DNA from: Leucobacter chromiireducens subsp. chromiireducens
GTDB lineage: Bacteria; Actinomycetota; Actinomycetes; Actinomycetales; Microbacteriaceae
Direction of reading: 5' to 3'
DNA: 64,000 bases
Assembly (NCBI RefSeq): GCF_016758255.1
Contig: NZ_QYAD01000001.1
Span: 1,213,171-1,277,170 of the forward strand
The first letter of the stretch is position 1. Each line of letters begins with the position of its first letter. The notes under the pieces were generated by a model. It saw only the letters and a list, made by a program, of their open reading frames with translations, was not told the origin of the DNA and made no database searches. Made by a program: the position numbers and the translations under genes. Positions 51,674 to 59,767 of the stretch are shown one piece after another.

Positions 51674-54226
51674 TCAGTACCCCACGGCTGCCGCCTCATA
51701 GGCGAACCTCGCGTCTGAATGATCCAGCACCTTCGCGCGCACCTCGGCGAGCTTGAAGTCGAGAACCCGAAGCTTCCCGTCGATCCGGCTGATCGCCTCG
51801 ATCCTGTGGAACCGATCGCCGTAGACCTCGGCGAACCGGGCCATGCCGTGCAGCTTCCACGCAGCATCCGGGAGCCAGTGCCCGTGAGGGTCGACGATGC
51901 TCGCGCGCACCCCGTCCTCGGTGTCGACGAAGAACAGGAAGTCCGGCCGCAGCGTGCGCCACTCGCCGTGCGAGTCACGGTAGGCGATGCTCATCGAGTC
52001 GCGCCCGCCCGTCGGGTTCCGGTACCAGGCGAGGGCACCCGCGCGCGCCATCTCGGCGTCGAGCACCTCGACCTCGTCGGGGTTCAGCTTCCCGACCGGG
52101 AACATGCCCTCCTCATCGGAGAGCAGGTGCAGTGCGCGTCGTTCGAGGATCTGCTCGCTGTCGCCGACGGCCCGCTTGGTCTCCTCCTGGCGGTTCTTCG
52201 GCAGCGCCATCGAGATCAGCTGGGGGTCCGTGCTCATCGCGGTGATCTCCGCGTAGAGGCTCTGCCGCGACTCGGGCAGGCCCTTGATAGCGACGCGGTG
52301 CTCGTCGAGCCACTCCTTCGAGATCGCGTCCGCCTCCTCGTCGAGCTTCGCGCGCGTCTGCGTCAGCATCGCGAGGGCGGCGACCCGGACGTACGCGTCG
52401 CGGTAGTCGTCCTCGTCGTCGGCGTCCGCCGTGAGGTGCTCGATATAGCTGCGCGCCACATCGGGCGTGATCGTGCGCGCGCCGCTGCGGTATGAGTCCT
52501 GGATCGCGCGGTCGTCCGCGGCCTCGGTCCATGAATCGTCGCGCCGCATGCCGTGGCGTGCCTGACCCCTCATGGTTCCACCAGCGACCGTGAGTACGTC
52601 CTCACGCGCCTTCGCGAGGTCCTTCGCGTACTGGGCCGTAAGCCCATTGAGCACCCCATGCAGGCGCTCGTGGGCGATCTTGCCCGCGTCCGGCACGAGC
52701 CCGTCGGAGGCCAGGGCGTGGGCGAGCGACGTGACCCGCTTGATGGGATTCGCGTGCTTGCGCGGCAGCGTCTCTGCGGGCAGCGACTGGAACAGCTCCC
52801 AGACCTCGTCGGGCACGGCGTCGTTCGGCGTCATGAGCTGCGGGTCGACGAGCACGCGCTGGCCCGTGTCGCCGCCTCCCGTGAGATCGTTACCCATGAT
52901 CTTCTCCAGCACGAGGCTGGCCGTCGCCTTGCTGAACTTCGGCAGAATGCACTCGACGCTGTTGAGCAGGTCGTCGCCCTCGACGCGTCGCGCCAGGGGC
53001 GTGCGGATCATGCGTCCGAGCAGCTGGGTGATGTGGGTCTCGTCCTTCGCAGGACGGAACGACACCATGACCTCCGCGCGCGGGCAATCCCAGCCCGTGC
53101 TGATGGCGTCCTTGGCGAGCAGCACGCGGATGTACGAGGCGTCCTGCACGCGCTCGGGCGAGATGTAAGGCACGCTGTGCATGCCGAACGTCTGAGCAGT
53201 GTGATCGCCGAACACATGGGCGATTGCGTCAGGCTCTAGCTCCGGCCACTCGTCGCGGATCACGTCGATGGCCGATGCAACTTCTTCAGCGGCGGGCTTG
53301 TTCGGCACCTGGAGCACCATCAGCGGTTTGATCGGCTCCGTGCCCTGCTCGGCGGCGTAGGCGGCCCACGCGTCGGAGAGCGCCTTGACCTTGCGCACGC
53401 CGCGGCGCAGCAGCACAGTGTTGAAGTCGCCGGTCTCCGCCGGGAAATCGAGAACGATGTCGTCCTTCAGGAGGCCAGACTCCTGGATGCGCACGGGGTC
53501 GACCTGGACCGTGCCGAGGTGCACGCGGTTCGACTGGACCTCCGCCTCCGTCATCGCGGCCTCGAAGCGCTGCACGGTCGCCGAGATGCCCCACACGATC
53601 GGCACCGGCGGAACACCGCTGTGACCGTTGATGAGGCGCTTCACGATGGTCGGCGTGTCCGACGGGCGCTTGCCCATGCCCCGGTGCGCCTCGTCCAGGA
53701 CCATGTAGAGCGTGAGGTCGTCGTCCTCGATCGTATTCCGCAGCGTGTCCCAGAACGTGAACGGCACCGTGTCGGGGTGCGACTGGATGCCGTCGAGCGT
53801 GTTCGAGTCGTCATGGCCGCGCACCAGGAGGCTGTTGCGCGAGAGCTTCGACGTGTTCAGGAAGTACACGTGCCCCGGCAGCAGCTTCGGGTAACGGAAC
53901 GGGTGCTCCACAGTGACCAGCCTGTTGCGCAGGCGGTCGGACGCCTGCTCAAGACGATGCCGGGTCTGCTGGTTCAGAGCAGGGTCGTCGCTGAACCACA
54001 GGACCACTGCGCCCTCGTCCGGCACGACGTCGAAGTCGTCGCTGCCCCAGAACATCGCCTCGATCACGGCAGCGGCCATGACGGTCTTGCCGGCCCCGGT
54101 CGTGGCGGTCAGCGCCACGGAAGAGACCCGCTTGCTGGCGCTGCGATAGAAGTCCCTCGCCGACGCGAGCTCGCGCAGGGTATCGCCGACGGCATCGGCC
54201 TGGTAGTCCTTCAGCGTGAATCGCAT
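51674..54226 (-). CDS. Type III restriction enzyme, Res-like helicase subunit
   Basis: An 850-aa SF2 helicase/translocase forming a complex with the methylase encoded upstream. Motifs: LKDYQADAVGDTLREL (Q-motif-like), Walker A ATTGAGKT (about residue 42), DEAH in YMVLDEAHRGMGK (about 188), SATVQRF and the C-terminal helicase block LLAKDAISTGWDCPRAEVMVSFR plus QLLGRMIRTP. A nuclease-like segment near the C-terminus reads RPDFLFFVD...ASIVDPHGHWLPDA; it has PD, but the usual E-x-K is replaced by VDPHG. Cleavage activity is therefore open. The start ATG overlaps the mod stop. It ends facing the small membrane-protein gene. Confidence 0.85.
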   Translation of the reverse strand: MRFTLKDYQADAVGDTLRELASARDFYRSASKRVSSVALTATTGAGKTVMAAAVIEAMFWGSDDFDVVPDEGAVVLWFSDDPALNQQTRHRLEQASDRLRNRLVTVEHPFRYPKLLPGHVYFLNTSKLSRNSLLVRGHDDSNTLDGIQSHPDTVPFTFWDTLRNTIEDDDLTLYMVLDEAHRGMGKRPSDTPTIVKRLINGHSGVPPVPIVWGISATVQRFEAAMTEAEVQSNRVHLGTVQVDPVRIQESGLLKDDIVLDFPAETGDFNTVLLRRGVRKVKALSDAWAAYAAEQGTEPIKPLMVLQVPNKPAAEEVASAIDVIRDEWPELEPDAIAHVFGDHTAQTFGMHSVPYISPERVQDASYIRVLLAKDAISTGWDCPRAEVMVSFRPAKDETHITQLLGRMIRTPLARRVEGDDLLNSVECILPKFSKATASLVLEKIMGNDLTGGGDTGQRVLVDPQLMTPNDAVPDEVWELFQSLPAETLPRKHANPIKRVTSLAHALASDGLVPDAGKIAHERLHGVLNGLTAQYAKDLAKAREDVLTVAGGTMRGQARHGMRRDDSWTEAADDRAIQDSYRSGARTITPDVARSYIEHLTADADDEDDYRDAYVRVAALAMLTQTRAKLDEEADAISKEWLDEHRVAIKGLPESRQSLYAEITAMSTDPQLISMALPKNRQEETKRAVGDSEQILERRALHLLSDEEGMFPVGKLNPDEVEVLDAEMARAGALAWYRNPTGGRDSMSIAYRDSHGEWRTLRPDFLFFVDTEDGVRASIVDPHGHWLPDAAWKLHGMARFAEVYGDRFHRIEAISRIDGKLRVLDFKLAEVRAKVLDHSDARFAYEAAAVGY

Positions 54227-56343
54227 CAGATGTCACCCGTGCTCTCGCAGTTGCGCAGGTAGTCCTCGTAGAGGCGCACGGTCTCGATCCCGGGGATCTC
54301 GCTCGCGACCTGCTGGTAGCGCCCGTCGTCGTCGGTCACGACGTAGGCGATGCGGATGCCCTCGCGGCGCTGGAGCTCGGCGACGAAGTCGCTGGCGAGG
54401 TCCAGGTCCTTGAGGATGCCGTAGCTGTCCGCGACGGCCCAGCCGCCCTCGATCGAGTCGATCCGCTCGCCGACGGCGCCTGCGCGCAGCCAGAGCATCG
54501 GCGCGATGGCCGCAAACGCCTTGTCGGCCTCGACCATCCACGGCGACTCGTAGCTCAAGGTGAAGAACGCCGCGTTCTCATCGAAGCCGTCGGCCATCGG
54601 GAACTCGTCGACGAACTTGTAGTCGCCCTTGATCGGAGCGCCGTCGGGCGTGAGACCCGTGAGCGCCGCGCGGATGCGGGGCTTCGTGATGTAGTCGCAG
54701 ATGCCCCACTGCTCCCACTCGGGATCGCCGGGTCGCAGGCCCTGCTTGCGCAGCTTCGTCTGCTCCTCGGCCGAGACTTCGTTGTTCGTCACCGAGATGC
54801 ACTGTCGTCGCCCGTCGTCCTGCTTATTCAAACGCATGACTGCGTGAGCGGTAGTACCGGAACCAGAGAAAAAGTCGAGCACGACAGCGTCGGGTTTCCC
54901 TGACACAAAGAAGCGCAGGGCGTCTTCGACTGCGTACAGAGACTTGGGATACGGGAACTTCCTACCTGGTAGCAGTGCCTTGACAAAAGTCGCACCATGC
55001 TCAGATGCGGAATGGGAAATACGGTTCCACAAGGTCATCGGCTGAACCGTGCGCTTGCCGGGCAAGTAACTAACTTGGGCCGCGCCCTCGTTGTCATACC
55101 CGTTGACAACGACATCTCCGCTTTCAATCTTCGCCAGAATGCCGGACTGAAGGTACGACGGGGAGCGTCGACCGGTTTCTGGATCACGTCGGCCGAACTT
55201 CGCGTAACCCTTAGACAAATACTCTCGAAGGGATGCAGGGTTTAGACGCCACATCAACTCGCGCCCTGACCCATCCACAGGCCAAACCGCCACCGCACCG
55301 TCGGGCACAGAAATTGAATCTCGGCGCACCTCCACGCTAGGTGGCTCTCCCACCGAATGAAACGCACCAGTGGTTGAATCCAGAAAAATCGGATAGAACA
55401 TGCTTGGAATGCGTGTTCTTAGGCTTCCTTCACCATTTCTCAGTAGCCCCGCCCAACGTACTTCCTCGGGAGCACCTTCGGCCCCTCGGGGCTCACGGAT
55501 CATGTCGGTATTCCACGGCGCAACATGGCTATCCCCGAACATCACAATGAAGATGTACTCGTCTGTGCGGGAGAACCGCCCTTGTCGCGCTGAGCCCTTA
55601 GGGTTGATTACGCTGGTAATCATCTGAATATCAGCTTCAGGGAATGTTTGCTCCAGTAGCAACCCAAGCCGCAGATACTCCTTTTCGTCAATGGTGACGA
55701 TCAGGACAGAGTCCTCGGGCTTCAGCAGCCGCTTCGCAAGCTTCAGACGACGTTCCATGAACGCCAGCCACTTCGAGTGGCGGTAGAGGTCATCGCCCTC
55801 GACGTAGTCGTTGTTGTACTTCCAGTCGCGGGAGCCTGTGTTGTACGGCGGGTCGATGTAGATCGCGTCCACAGAGTGCTCGTGCGTGAACGTGAGCAGC
55901 TCAAGCACATGGAAGTTCTCGCCGTTGATCACCGTGTGGAACGGCTTGTCACCGCCCCGCTCCACGGAGCCGTCGGGCCGGAGGCCAGGGTAGATGCGGT
56001 CGCGGAACTCCGCGACGAGCACCAGGTCCTCGACAGGCACAGACTGCGTATCGCGCTCCTCGCCGTTCGGCGTCGAGACCTCGGCGATGCCGCCGCTGAT
56101 CGAGTCGACGTGCCAGAGGCGCTGATCGCCCCGCTCCGTCGAGCCCCTGGGAGGGAGCACGCGGACCTTGTTCGTCTTGCGGATGCGGTGGCCCGCCAGC
56201 TCGACTGCCTCGGGCGCATGACGCTCAAAGTTAAGACCGAAAGGCAGCCGCTTTTGAAGCGGCCGGATCTCCTCATCGAGATCCTTCGCGAGTTTTGGAT
56301 CGAGCTGTTCCAACGTGCGCAGCAGGTCCGACAAGCGCGACAT
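54226..56343 (-). CDS. Type III DNA methyltransferase (Mod)
   Basis: A ~705-aa adenine-N6 methylase that provides sequence recognition for the type III complex. It is of the beta class: motif IV DPPYNTGSRDWKYNNDY (about residue 175) comes before motif I DFFSGSGTTAHAVMRLN (about 510). The region between, about 270-470, is the variable target-recognition domain (GRFSRTDEYIFIVMFGD through QPMTLWNRI) and has lower GC than the flanks, as expected for exchanged recognition domains. I place the start at the ATG at 56343, 6 bases after AAGGGG, rather than the GTG at 56349. A large hairpin lies 24 bp upstream. Confidence 0.9.
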   Translation of the reverse strand: MSRLSDLLRTLEQLDPKLAKDLDEEIRPLQKRLPFGLNFERHAPEAVELAGHRIRKTNKVRVLPPRGSTERGDQRLWHVDSISGGIAEVSTPNGEERDTQSVPVEDLVLVAEFRDRIYPGLRPDGSVERGGDKPFHTVINGENFHVLELLTFTHEHSVDAIYIDPPYNTGSRDWKYNNDYVEGDDLYRHSKWLAFMERRLKLAKRLLKPEDSVLIVTIDEKEYLRLGLLLEQTFPEADIQMITSVINPKGSARQGRFSRTDEYIFIVMFGDSHVAPWNTDMIREPRGAEGAPEEVRWAGLLRNGEGSLRTRIPSMFYPIFLDSTTGAFHSVGEPPSVEVRRDSISVPDGAVAVWPVDGSGRELMWRLNPASLREYLSKGYAKFGRRDPETGRRSPSYLQSGILAKIESGDVVVNGYDNEGAAQVSYLPGKRTVQPMTLWNRISHSASEHGATFVKALLPGRKFPYPKSLYAVEDALRFFVSGKPDAVVLDFFSGSGTTAHAVMRLNKQDDGRRQCISVTNNEVSAEEQTKLRKQGLRPGDPEWEQWGICDYITKPRIRAALTGLTPDGAPIKGDYKFVDEFPMADGFDENAAFFTLSYESPWMVEADKAFAAIAPMLWLRAGAVGERIDSIEGGWAVADSYGILKDLDLASDFVAELQRREGIRIAYVVTDDDGRYQQVASEIPGIETVRLYEDYLRNCESTGDI

Positions 56344-56366
56344 CGGCACCCCTTTCTGGCAAGACT

Positions 56367-56405
56367 AAAGAGTCCGTCATTGCGCGTGCGCAACACGGAC
56401 TCTTT
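56367..56405 (-). promoter_or_regulatory. Long hairpin in the mod leader
   Basis: AAAGAGTCCGT (56367-56377) pairs perfectly with ACGGACTCTTT (56395-56405), and the loop holds another stem, TTGCGC/GCGCAA. It ends 24 bp before the mod ATG. In the minus-strand transcript its 3' arm ends in CTCTTT, so it could attenuate or regulate mod-res, or terminate upstream transcription. Confidence 0.6.
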
Positions 56406-56608
56406 CCAATTCTACTGATTCGTGTGTAGGAGCGCGAAGAGCATTCCGTTCCGGGCATGTTAGGGCACGTCACGACGGCGCCAGCACGAGGATTTACGAT
56501 GGGGCGAACTCTCGCGCCGGCCCCAGGTGTTTAGGAGAACTCTCAGAGGTGGCTAATGCTCCTCAGGCTTAGCACTTGCGTGACCAACGACGACCAAACC
56601 GGAGCAGT

Positions 56609-56638
56609 GGTGTCTGGCTACCTGCGTTGCCAGACACC
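56609..56638 (-). terminator. Hairpin after the 236-aa hypothetical gene
   Basis: GGTGTCTGG (56609-56617) and CCAGACACC (56630-56638), a perfect 9-bp stem with a 12-base loop, 20 bp past the stop at 56659. The remaining sequence of this 315-bp gap, up to the mod leader hairpin, holds nothing I recognise. Confidence 0.5.
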
Positions 56639-56658
56639 GCCAACTTGCCCGCTGTCTC

Positions 56659-57369
56659 TCAGACCACTGCCGGCGGCTGCTGCATCCGCTGCTGGTAGCT
56701 GTGGATCGCGTGCCACTCAGGGATCATCAACCCGTGCTTCGCGAGCAAACCCCAGTAGCCCAGCGGGTCCTCTCCGCCCGCTCCGAGCTTCGCTGCGCGC
56801 TCCATGGTGAGCTCCACGAACCGACGCTCGTCGCGGGCGAGGCGTGCCTCGTACTCGACGCGAGTCTCGTCGTCCAGCTCGTCGGGCTCACGAATGCAGT
56901 CCTCACACTCGCATCCCTCCTCGTCATCGAAGAGCCCCAGCATGTCCCGGAGCAGCTCGATCGTTCCCTCCAGGTATTCCAGCTCCTCGTCGATCTCCGT
57001 GACCAGCTCGTACGCTGCCCCCATGGCATCGCTCGCAGCAGCGATCTCGGAGACCTCGGCCGCCAGCACCGTCGCGCCACGGTCCTCAGGGTCCCACGGG
57101 ATCGGCGCGGCCGCGAGCGCGTCGATCTCGTCCAGAGCTGCGTACCTCGCCACATCAGCGGGTGAGCCGTTCTCGAAGTAGGACGGGGTCCGTATCCAGG
57201 CGTGCGACGCCTCGGTGCAGGCCTGCAGCGCTGCGCGCACTGCCTGCTCGTCGCCGGCGTGCATCGCCGCCTCGAACTCGCGGTGCTTGTCGCTCATCGT
57301 CTGGATTGCGCGCAATACTGCGTCGAGCTGCATCTGCTCGGCCTGTGTCGTCTCTGCTGTCTTCGTCAT
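56659..57369 (-). CDS. Helical acidic hypothetical protein
   Basis: A 236-aa mostly helical, acidic protein, unrecognised. The middle has a coiled-coil-like stretch (AAYELVTEIDEELEYLEGTIELLRDMLGLFDDEEG) followed by C-E-C-E-D-C, a possible metal or disulphide site. The C-terminus is aromatic (YWGLLAKHGLMIPEWHAIHSYQQRM). It follows a 118-aa hypothetical gene on the same strand, with two strong hairpins in the 127-bp gap. Confidence 0.65.
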   Translation of the reverse strand: MTKTAETTQAEQMQLDAVLRAIQTMSDKHREFEAAMHAGDEQAVRAALQACTEASHAWIRTPSYFENGSPADVARYAALDEIDALAAAPIPWDPEDRGATVLAAEVSEIAAASDAMGAAYELVTEIDEELEYLEGTIELLRDMLGLFDDEEGCECEDCIREPDELDDETRVEYEARLARDERRFVELTMERAAKLGAGGEDPLGYWGLLAKHGLMIPEWHAIHSYQQRMQQPPAVV

Positions 57370-57409
57370 GGTCTTGCTCCGTTCTGGTTCTTTGCGCTCT
57401 TGCGCGAGG

Positions 57410-57471
57410 GCCTCGGCGACTTTCGCCGAGGCTGTGTTTTTTCGTCGGGGGCGGCGTCCTGTGCCGCCCCC
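57410..57471. repeat. Two GC-rich hairpins between hypothetical genes
   Basis: Stem one: GCCTCGGCGA/TCGCCGAGGC (57410-57432, loop CTT) followed by a T-rich stretch. Stem two: GGGGGCGGC/GCCGCCCCC (57447-57471, 7-base loop). The second belongs to the same shape as the hairpins at 57947, 58075 and 58175. Confidence 0.65.
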
Positions 57472-57496
57472 GGTTGTTGTTGCTCTCTGGCGCGTG

Positions 57497-57853
57497 CTAC
57501 TTCACCGCGATCATCGAGCGGCCCTTGAGCTTCTTGCCGTGCTTCAGCAGCACTCCTGCGAAGGAGAGCTCGATCGCCAGCCACATCTCCAGCATCTCGG
57601 AGGCAGCGCTCATCGCTTCGTCGATCTCGTGGGCGTCGCCCCGAGCCTCGGCTGCCGCCAGCTCGGCGAAGTGATCCTCCACGCCGAGGCGCATGGCCTT
57701 TGTCCCGCCCTCCGCGATCGTGATCGTTCCGGGAGTGTCCATCGGGATCGCGTCACGAGGCACGACAACGATCAGCGGCATCTTGCCCGTCGGATCCTTG
57801 CGAATCTTCATGTTGTCGAATGCGAGGTTCAACTGCTTGCTCGTAATAGTCAT
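57497..57853 (-). CDS. Small hypothetical protein of the element
   Basis: A 118-aa soluble protein, unrecognised: TSKQLNLAFDNMKIRK, then PLIVVVPRDAIPMDTPGTITI strands, and a helical second half (HFAELAAAEARGDAHEIDEAMSAASEMLEMWLAIELSFAGVLL) ending in basic KHGKKLKGRSMIAVK. It is the first gene of a two-gene minus-strand unit reading away from the hairpin field at 57.9-58.6 kb. Confidence 0.6.
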   Translation of the reverse strand: MTITSKQLNLAFDNMKIRKDPTGKMPLIVVVPRDAIPMDTPGTITIAEGGTKAMRLGVEDHFAELAAAEARGDAHEIDEAMSAASEMLEMWLAIELSFAGVLLKHGKKLKGRSMIAVK

Positions 57854-58667
57854 CTTCTTGTCCTTCTCTCGATTTGCCGCGCGCAGCGCTCATCGCCGCG
57901 CGCTCGTCTGGACGAGTGCGTCTCACCCGTCTCACATGCTTTTCCGGGCGCGGCGTCATGCCGCGCCAAGCTCTGCTGCTCGCTGTGCTCGTCACAGCGC
58001 TCGCTTCGCAGGCTCCGCCAGGGGCGCCGGGCTCGCAGAGGCAGGCGCTTCTCACCTGTCTCACCAGCTTCTCGGGGCGGCAGTGTTGCCGCCCAGTGCT
58101 CTCTGTGTTGCTACCTGGCTGCGATCACCGCAGCCAGGGGCCTGTCGCACGCGTGTGCGCGTGCTGTACTTCCCGCGCGGCGTCCGTGCCGCGCTCTGTG
58201 CTTCTCGCGCTCGCGCATGCTGCGCGGCGACTCGTCCACCCGATCCGACGCTCATCGCGTCGGGGTAGGGCTTCAGCTGGCCGCTTCCGGCGACCACCTA
58301 TGACAGCTTCTGAAGGAACTAGACTTTAGCTCCTCTGCCTCAGCAGGATCTCTCTCTCAAGTGATTTCCCGGGCAGTGCTCTGCACTGCCACCACGAGCC
58401 GGAGTAACCTCTGCAAAAAACAGCTCGTGATCGTCATGATGCCCGTCCCGGGTATCGAGTAGTGAAGCTAAAGTCTAGTACGCAAAAATGTGACAGAGAT
58501 GGGAACACTCCGTCACTGTTCTTTTTCGTTATTGGATCGTTACACCTTTTGTTTCTCTGCGGAGCAGCACACCACGCGGAGCCGCCCCGCTCACGCGGGG
58601 CCGGGAGCCTCCCTGATGAGCACGGCACGTCCGCCGCTGCTCGCGCACGAGACCGGAGGGCGCTCCC
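57854..58667. other. 814-bp noncoding hairpin field between divergent genes
   Basis: No credible gene. It contains a series of strong hairpins: 57947-57967 (8-bp arms), 58075-58094 (7), 58114-58138 (10), 58175-58194 (7) and 58584-58601 (7), plus smaller ones such as GGCAGTG/CACTGCC near 58375. It must also hold the promoters of ardA and of the minus-strand pair. A separate 14-bp inverted repeat spans 58318-58479. The density of stems suggests structured RNA, a transfer origin or regulator sites, but nothing decides. Confidence 0.55.
58318..58479. repeat. 14-bp inverted repeats flanking a 134-bp segment
   Basis: ACTAGACTTTAGCT (58318-58331) and AGCTAAAGTCTAGT (58466-58479) are perfect inverted copies 134 bp apart. 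They are A/T-rich against a GC-rich background. No target-site duplication is evident. They could be ends of a tiny element, paired operator sites, or part of an origin or oriT. Confidence 0.6.
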
Positions 58668-59252
58668 ATGGTTACTACTGTTTCTTCTTCTACAAGCCGA
58701 AACAGCACAGCGCAGACACCGAGCGTCTGGCTCGGCTGCATGGCTCATTACAACTCCGGCTATCTGGTCGGCGACTGGTACGACGCCGCGGAGGCGAGCA
58801 CTATCACCGTCACCGAGCTGCACAGAGGCACGGGCCTAAACCCTGCCGGCTGCGAGGAGCTCTGGTGCTACGACACCGAATACATGCTCGTCGACCGCGA
58901 GATGAGCCCCTACGAGGCCCAGCAGCAGGCCGAGGCTCTGCTCGCCGTGGAAGAGCACCTGCGCCCTGCCCTGCGGGCCTGGGTCGCGAGCGGCGACTAC
59001 GTCGCCGAGGGCGACGGCAGGAGCGACGTGCCTGCCCTCGGTGATTTCCACGACCGCTACTGTGGGAACTGGGACTCCTTCGAGGAGTACGCGGCTGATC
59101 TCGTCGACAGCACGGGGATGCTGAACGGCGTTCCCGAGGAGGTCGCGCAGCACTTCGACTGGAAGAGCCACGCCCGCGAGCTGGCGCACGACTACGCTGT
59201 GCTGGACGCTCAGGCTCCGGCCTCCGGCGTGTACGTGTTCAGGAGCTGCTGA
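58668..59252 (+). CDS. ardA: ArdA family anti-restriction protein
   Basis: A 194-aa acidic DNA mimic that blocks type I restriction enzymes when an element enters a new cell. The ArdA landmarks are in order: SVWLGCMAHYNSGYLVGDWYDA (about residue 19), WCYDTEYM (about 66), FHDRYCGNWDSFEEYAADLV (about 127) and FDWKSHARELAHDYAVL followed by GVYVFRS at the end. Many Asp/Glu and few Lys/Arg residues fit a DNA mimic. GGAGGG precedes the ATG. It heads a three-gene plus-strand unit with two small proteins, ended by a terminator. It is typical cargo of conjugative elements. Confidence 0.88.
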   Translation: MVTTVSSSTSRNSTAQTPSVWLGCMAHYNSGYLVGDWYDAAEASTITVTELHRGTGLNPAGCEELWCYDTEYMLVDREMSPYEAQQQAEALLAVEEHLRPALRAWVASGDYVAEGDGRSDVPALGDFHDRYCGNWDSFEEYAADLVDSTGMLNGVPEEVAQHFDWKSHARELAHDYAVLDAQAPASGVYVFRSC

Positions 59253-59255
59253 GCC

Positions 59256-59444
59256 ATGTCTGCCAATGAGATCGCCGATGAGAAGTGGCAGCGCTTCTGC
59301 CTCGACTGCGACCCGCCCCAGCTCTGCACGAGGGAACTGCTGTTCTTCCCGGACCTCGGCGCGTACAGGGTGAGGGTCTGCCCCGAGCACGGCGCCTGCG
59401 CCATGGAGACCGTGGTCAGCACCGCAGAGGCAGCGCAACGATGA
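59256..59444 (+). CDS. Small zinc-ribbon-like protein downstream of ardA
   Basis: A 62-aa protein: FCLDCDPPQLCTRELLF, then VRVCPEHGACAMETVV. Two Cys clusters (C-x2-C and C-P-E-H) suggest zinc binding. It shares the C-P-E-H-G ending with the 68-aa protein at 31583-31789. It starts 3 bases after the ardA stop and overlaps the next ATG by 4 bp. Confidence 0.65.
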   Translation: MSANEIADEKWQRFCLDCDPPQLCTRELLFFPDLGAYRVRVCPEHGACAMETVVSTAEAAQR

Positions 59445-59722
59445 CCGCGCTGCTTGAGCACGAGCTCATCGTGCAGGAGGAGTGCGCCTCCCTCAGGCAG
59501 TACGAGCTCCAGGAGCTCCTCTCCGCAGCGGAGAGGGCTGCGCACCTCTCTGTGTCCGTCGAGGACCTGCTGCGCCTCCTGGCGGCCGTCCAGGCACAGG
59601 TGCACGCCTGTAGGAAGGCAGTGGTAAGCGAAGCCCGCGCGACAGGGCATAGCAATAGGGAGGTAGCAGCGATGCTGCGACTGCATGTCAACGACTTCGT
59701 GTCGCGGTTCCCAGAGCAATGA
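59441..59722 (+). CDS. Small protein with C-terminal helix-turn-helix-like segment
   Basis: A 93-aa all-helical protein. Residues 1-60 are helical and leucine-rich (LIVQEECASLRQYELQELLSAAERAA). The end, SEARATGHSNREVAAMLRLHVNDFVSRF, resembles a sigma region 4-type helix-turn-helix. It may regulate ardA or neighbouring genes; this is inferred. The ATG overlaps the previous stop (ATGA). A terminator follows. Confidence 0.65.
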   Translation: MTALLEHELIVQEECASLRQYELQELLSAAERAAHLSVSVEDLLRLLAAVQAQVHACRKAVVSEARATGHSNREVAAMLRLHVNDFVSRFPEQ

Positions 59723-59730
59723 GAGCAGAT

Positions 59731-59767
59731 AGACCCCCGAGGCATCGCGCCTCGGGGGTCTTCTTTT
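59731..59767 (+). terminator. Rho-independent terminator of the ardA unit
   Basis: AGACCCCCGAGGC (59731-59743) pairs with GCCTCGGGGGTCT (59749-59761), a perfect 13-bp stem followed by TCTTTTT. Its core differs by one base from the terminator at 31861-31887. Confidence 0.92.

Noticed and set aside
57854-58667. CRISPR array
   Set aside because: The repeated elements are hairpins with differing sequences and irregular spacing, without constant repeats or spacers. No cas gene is nearby.
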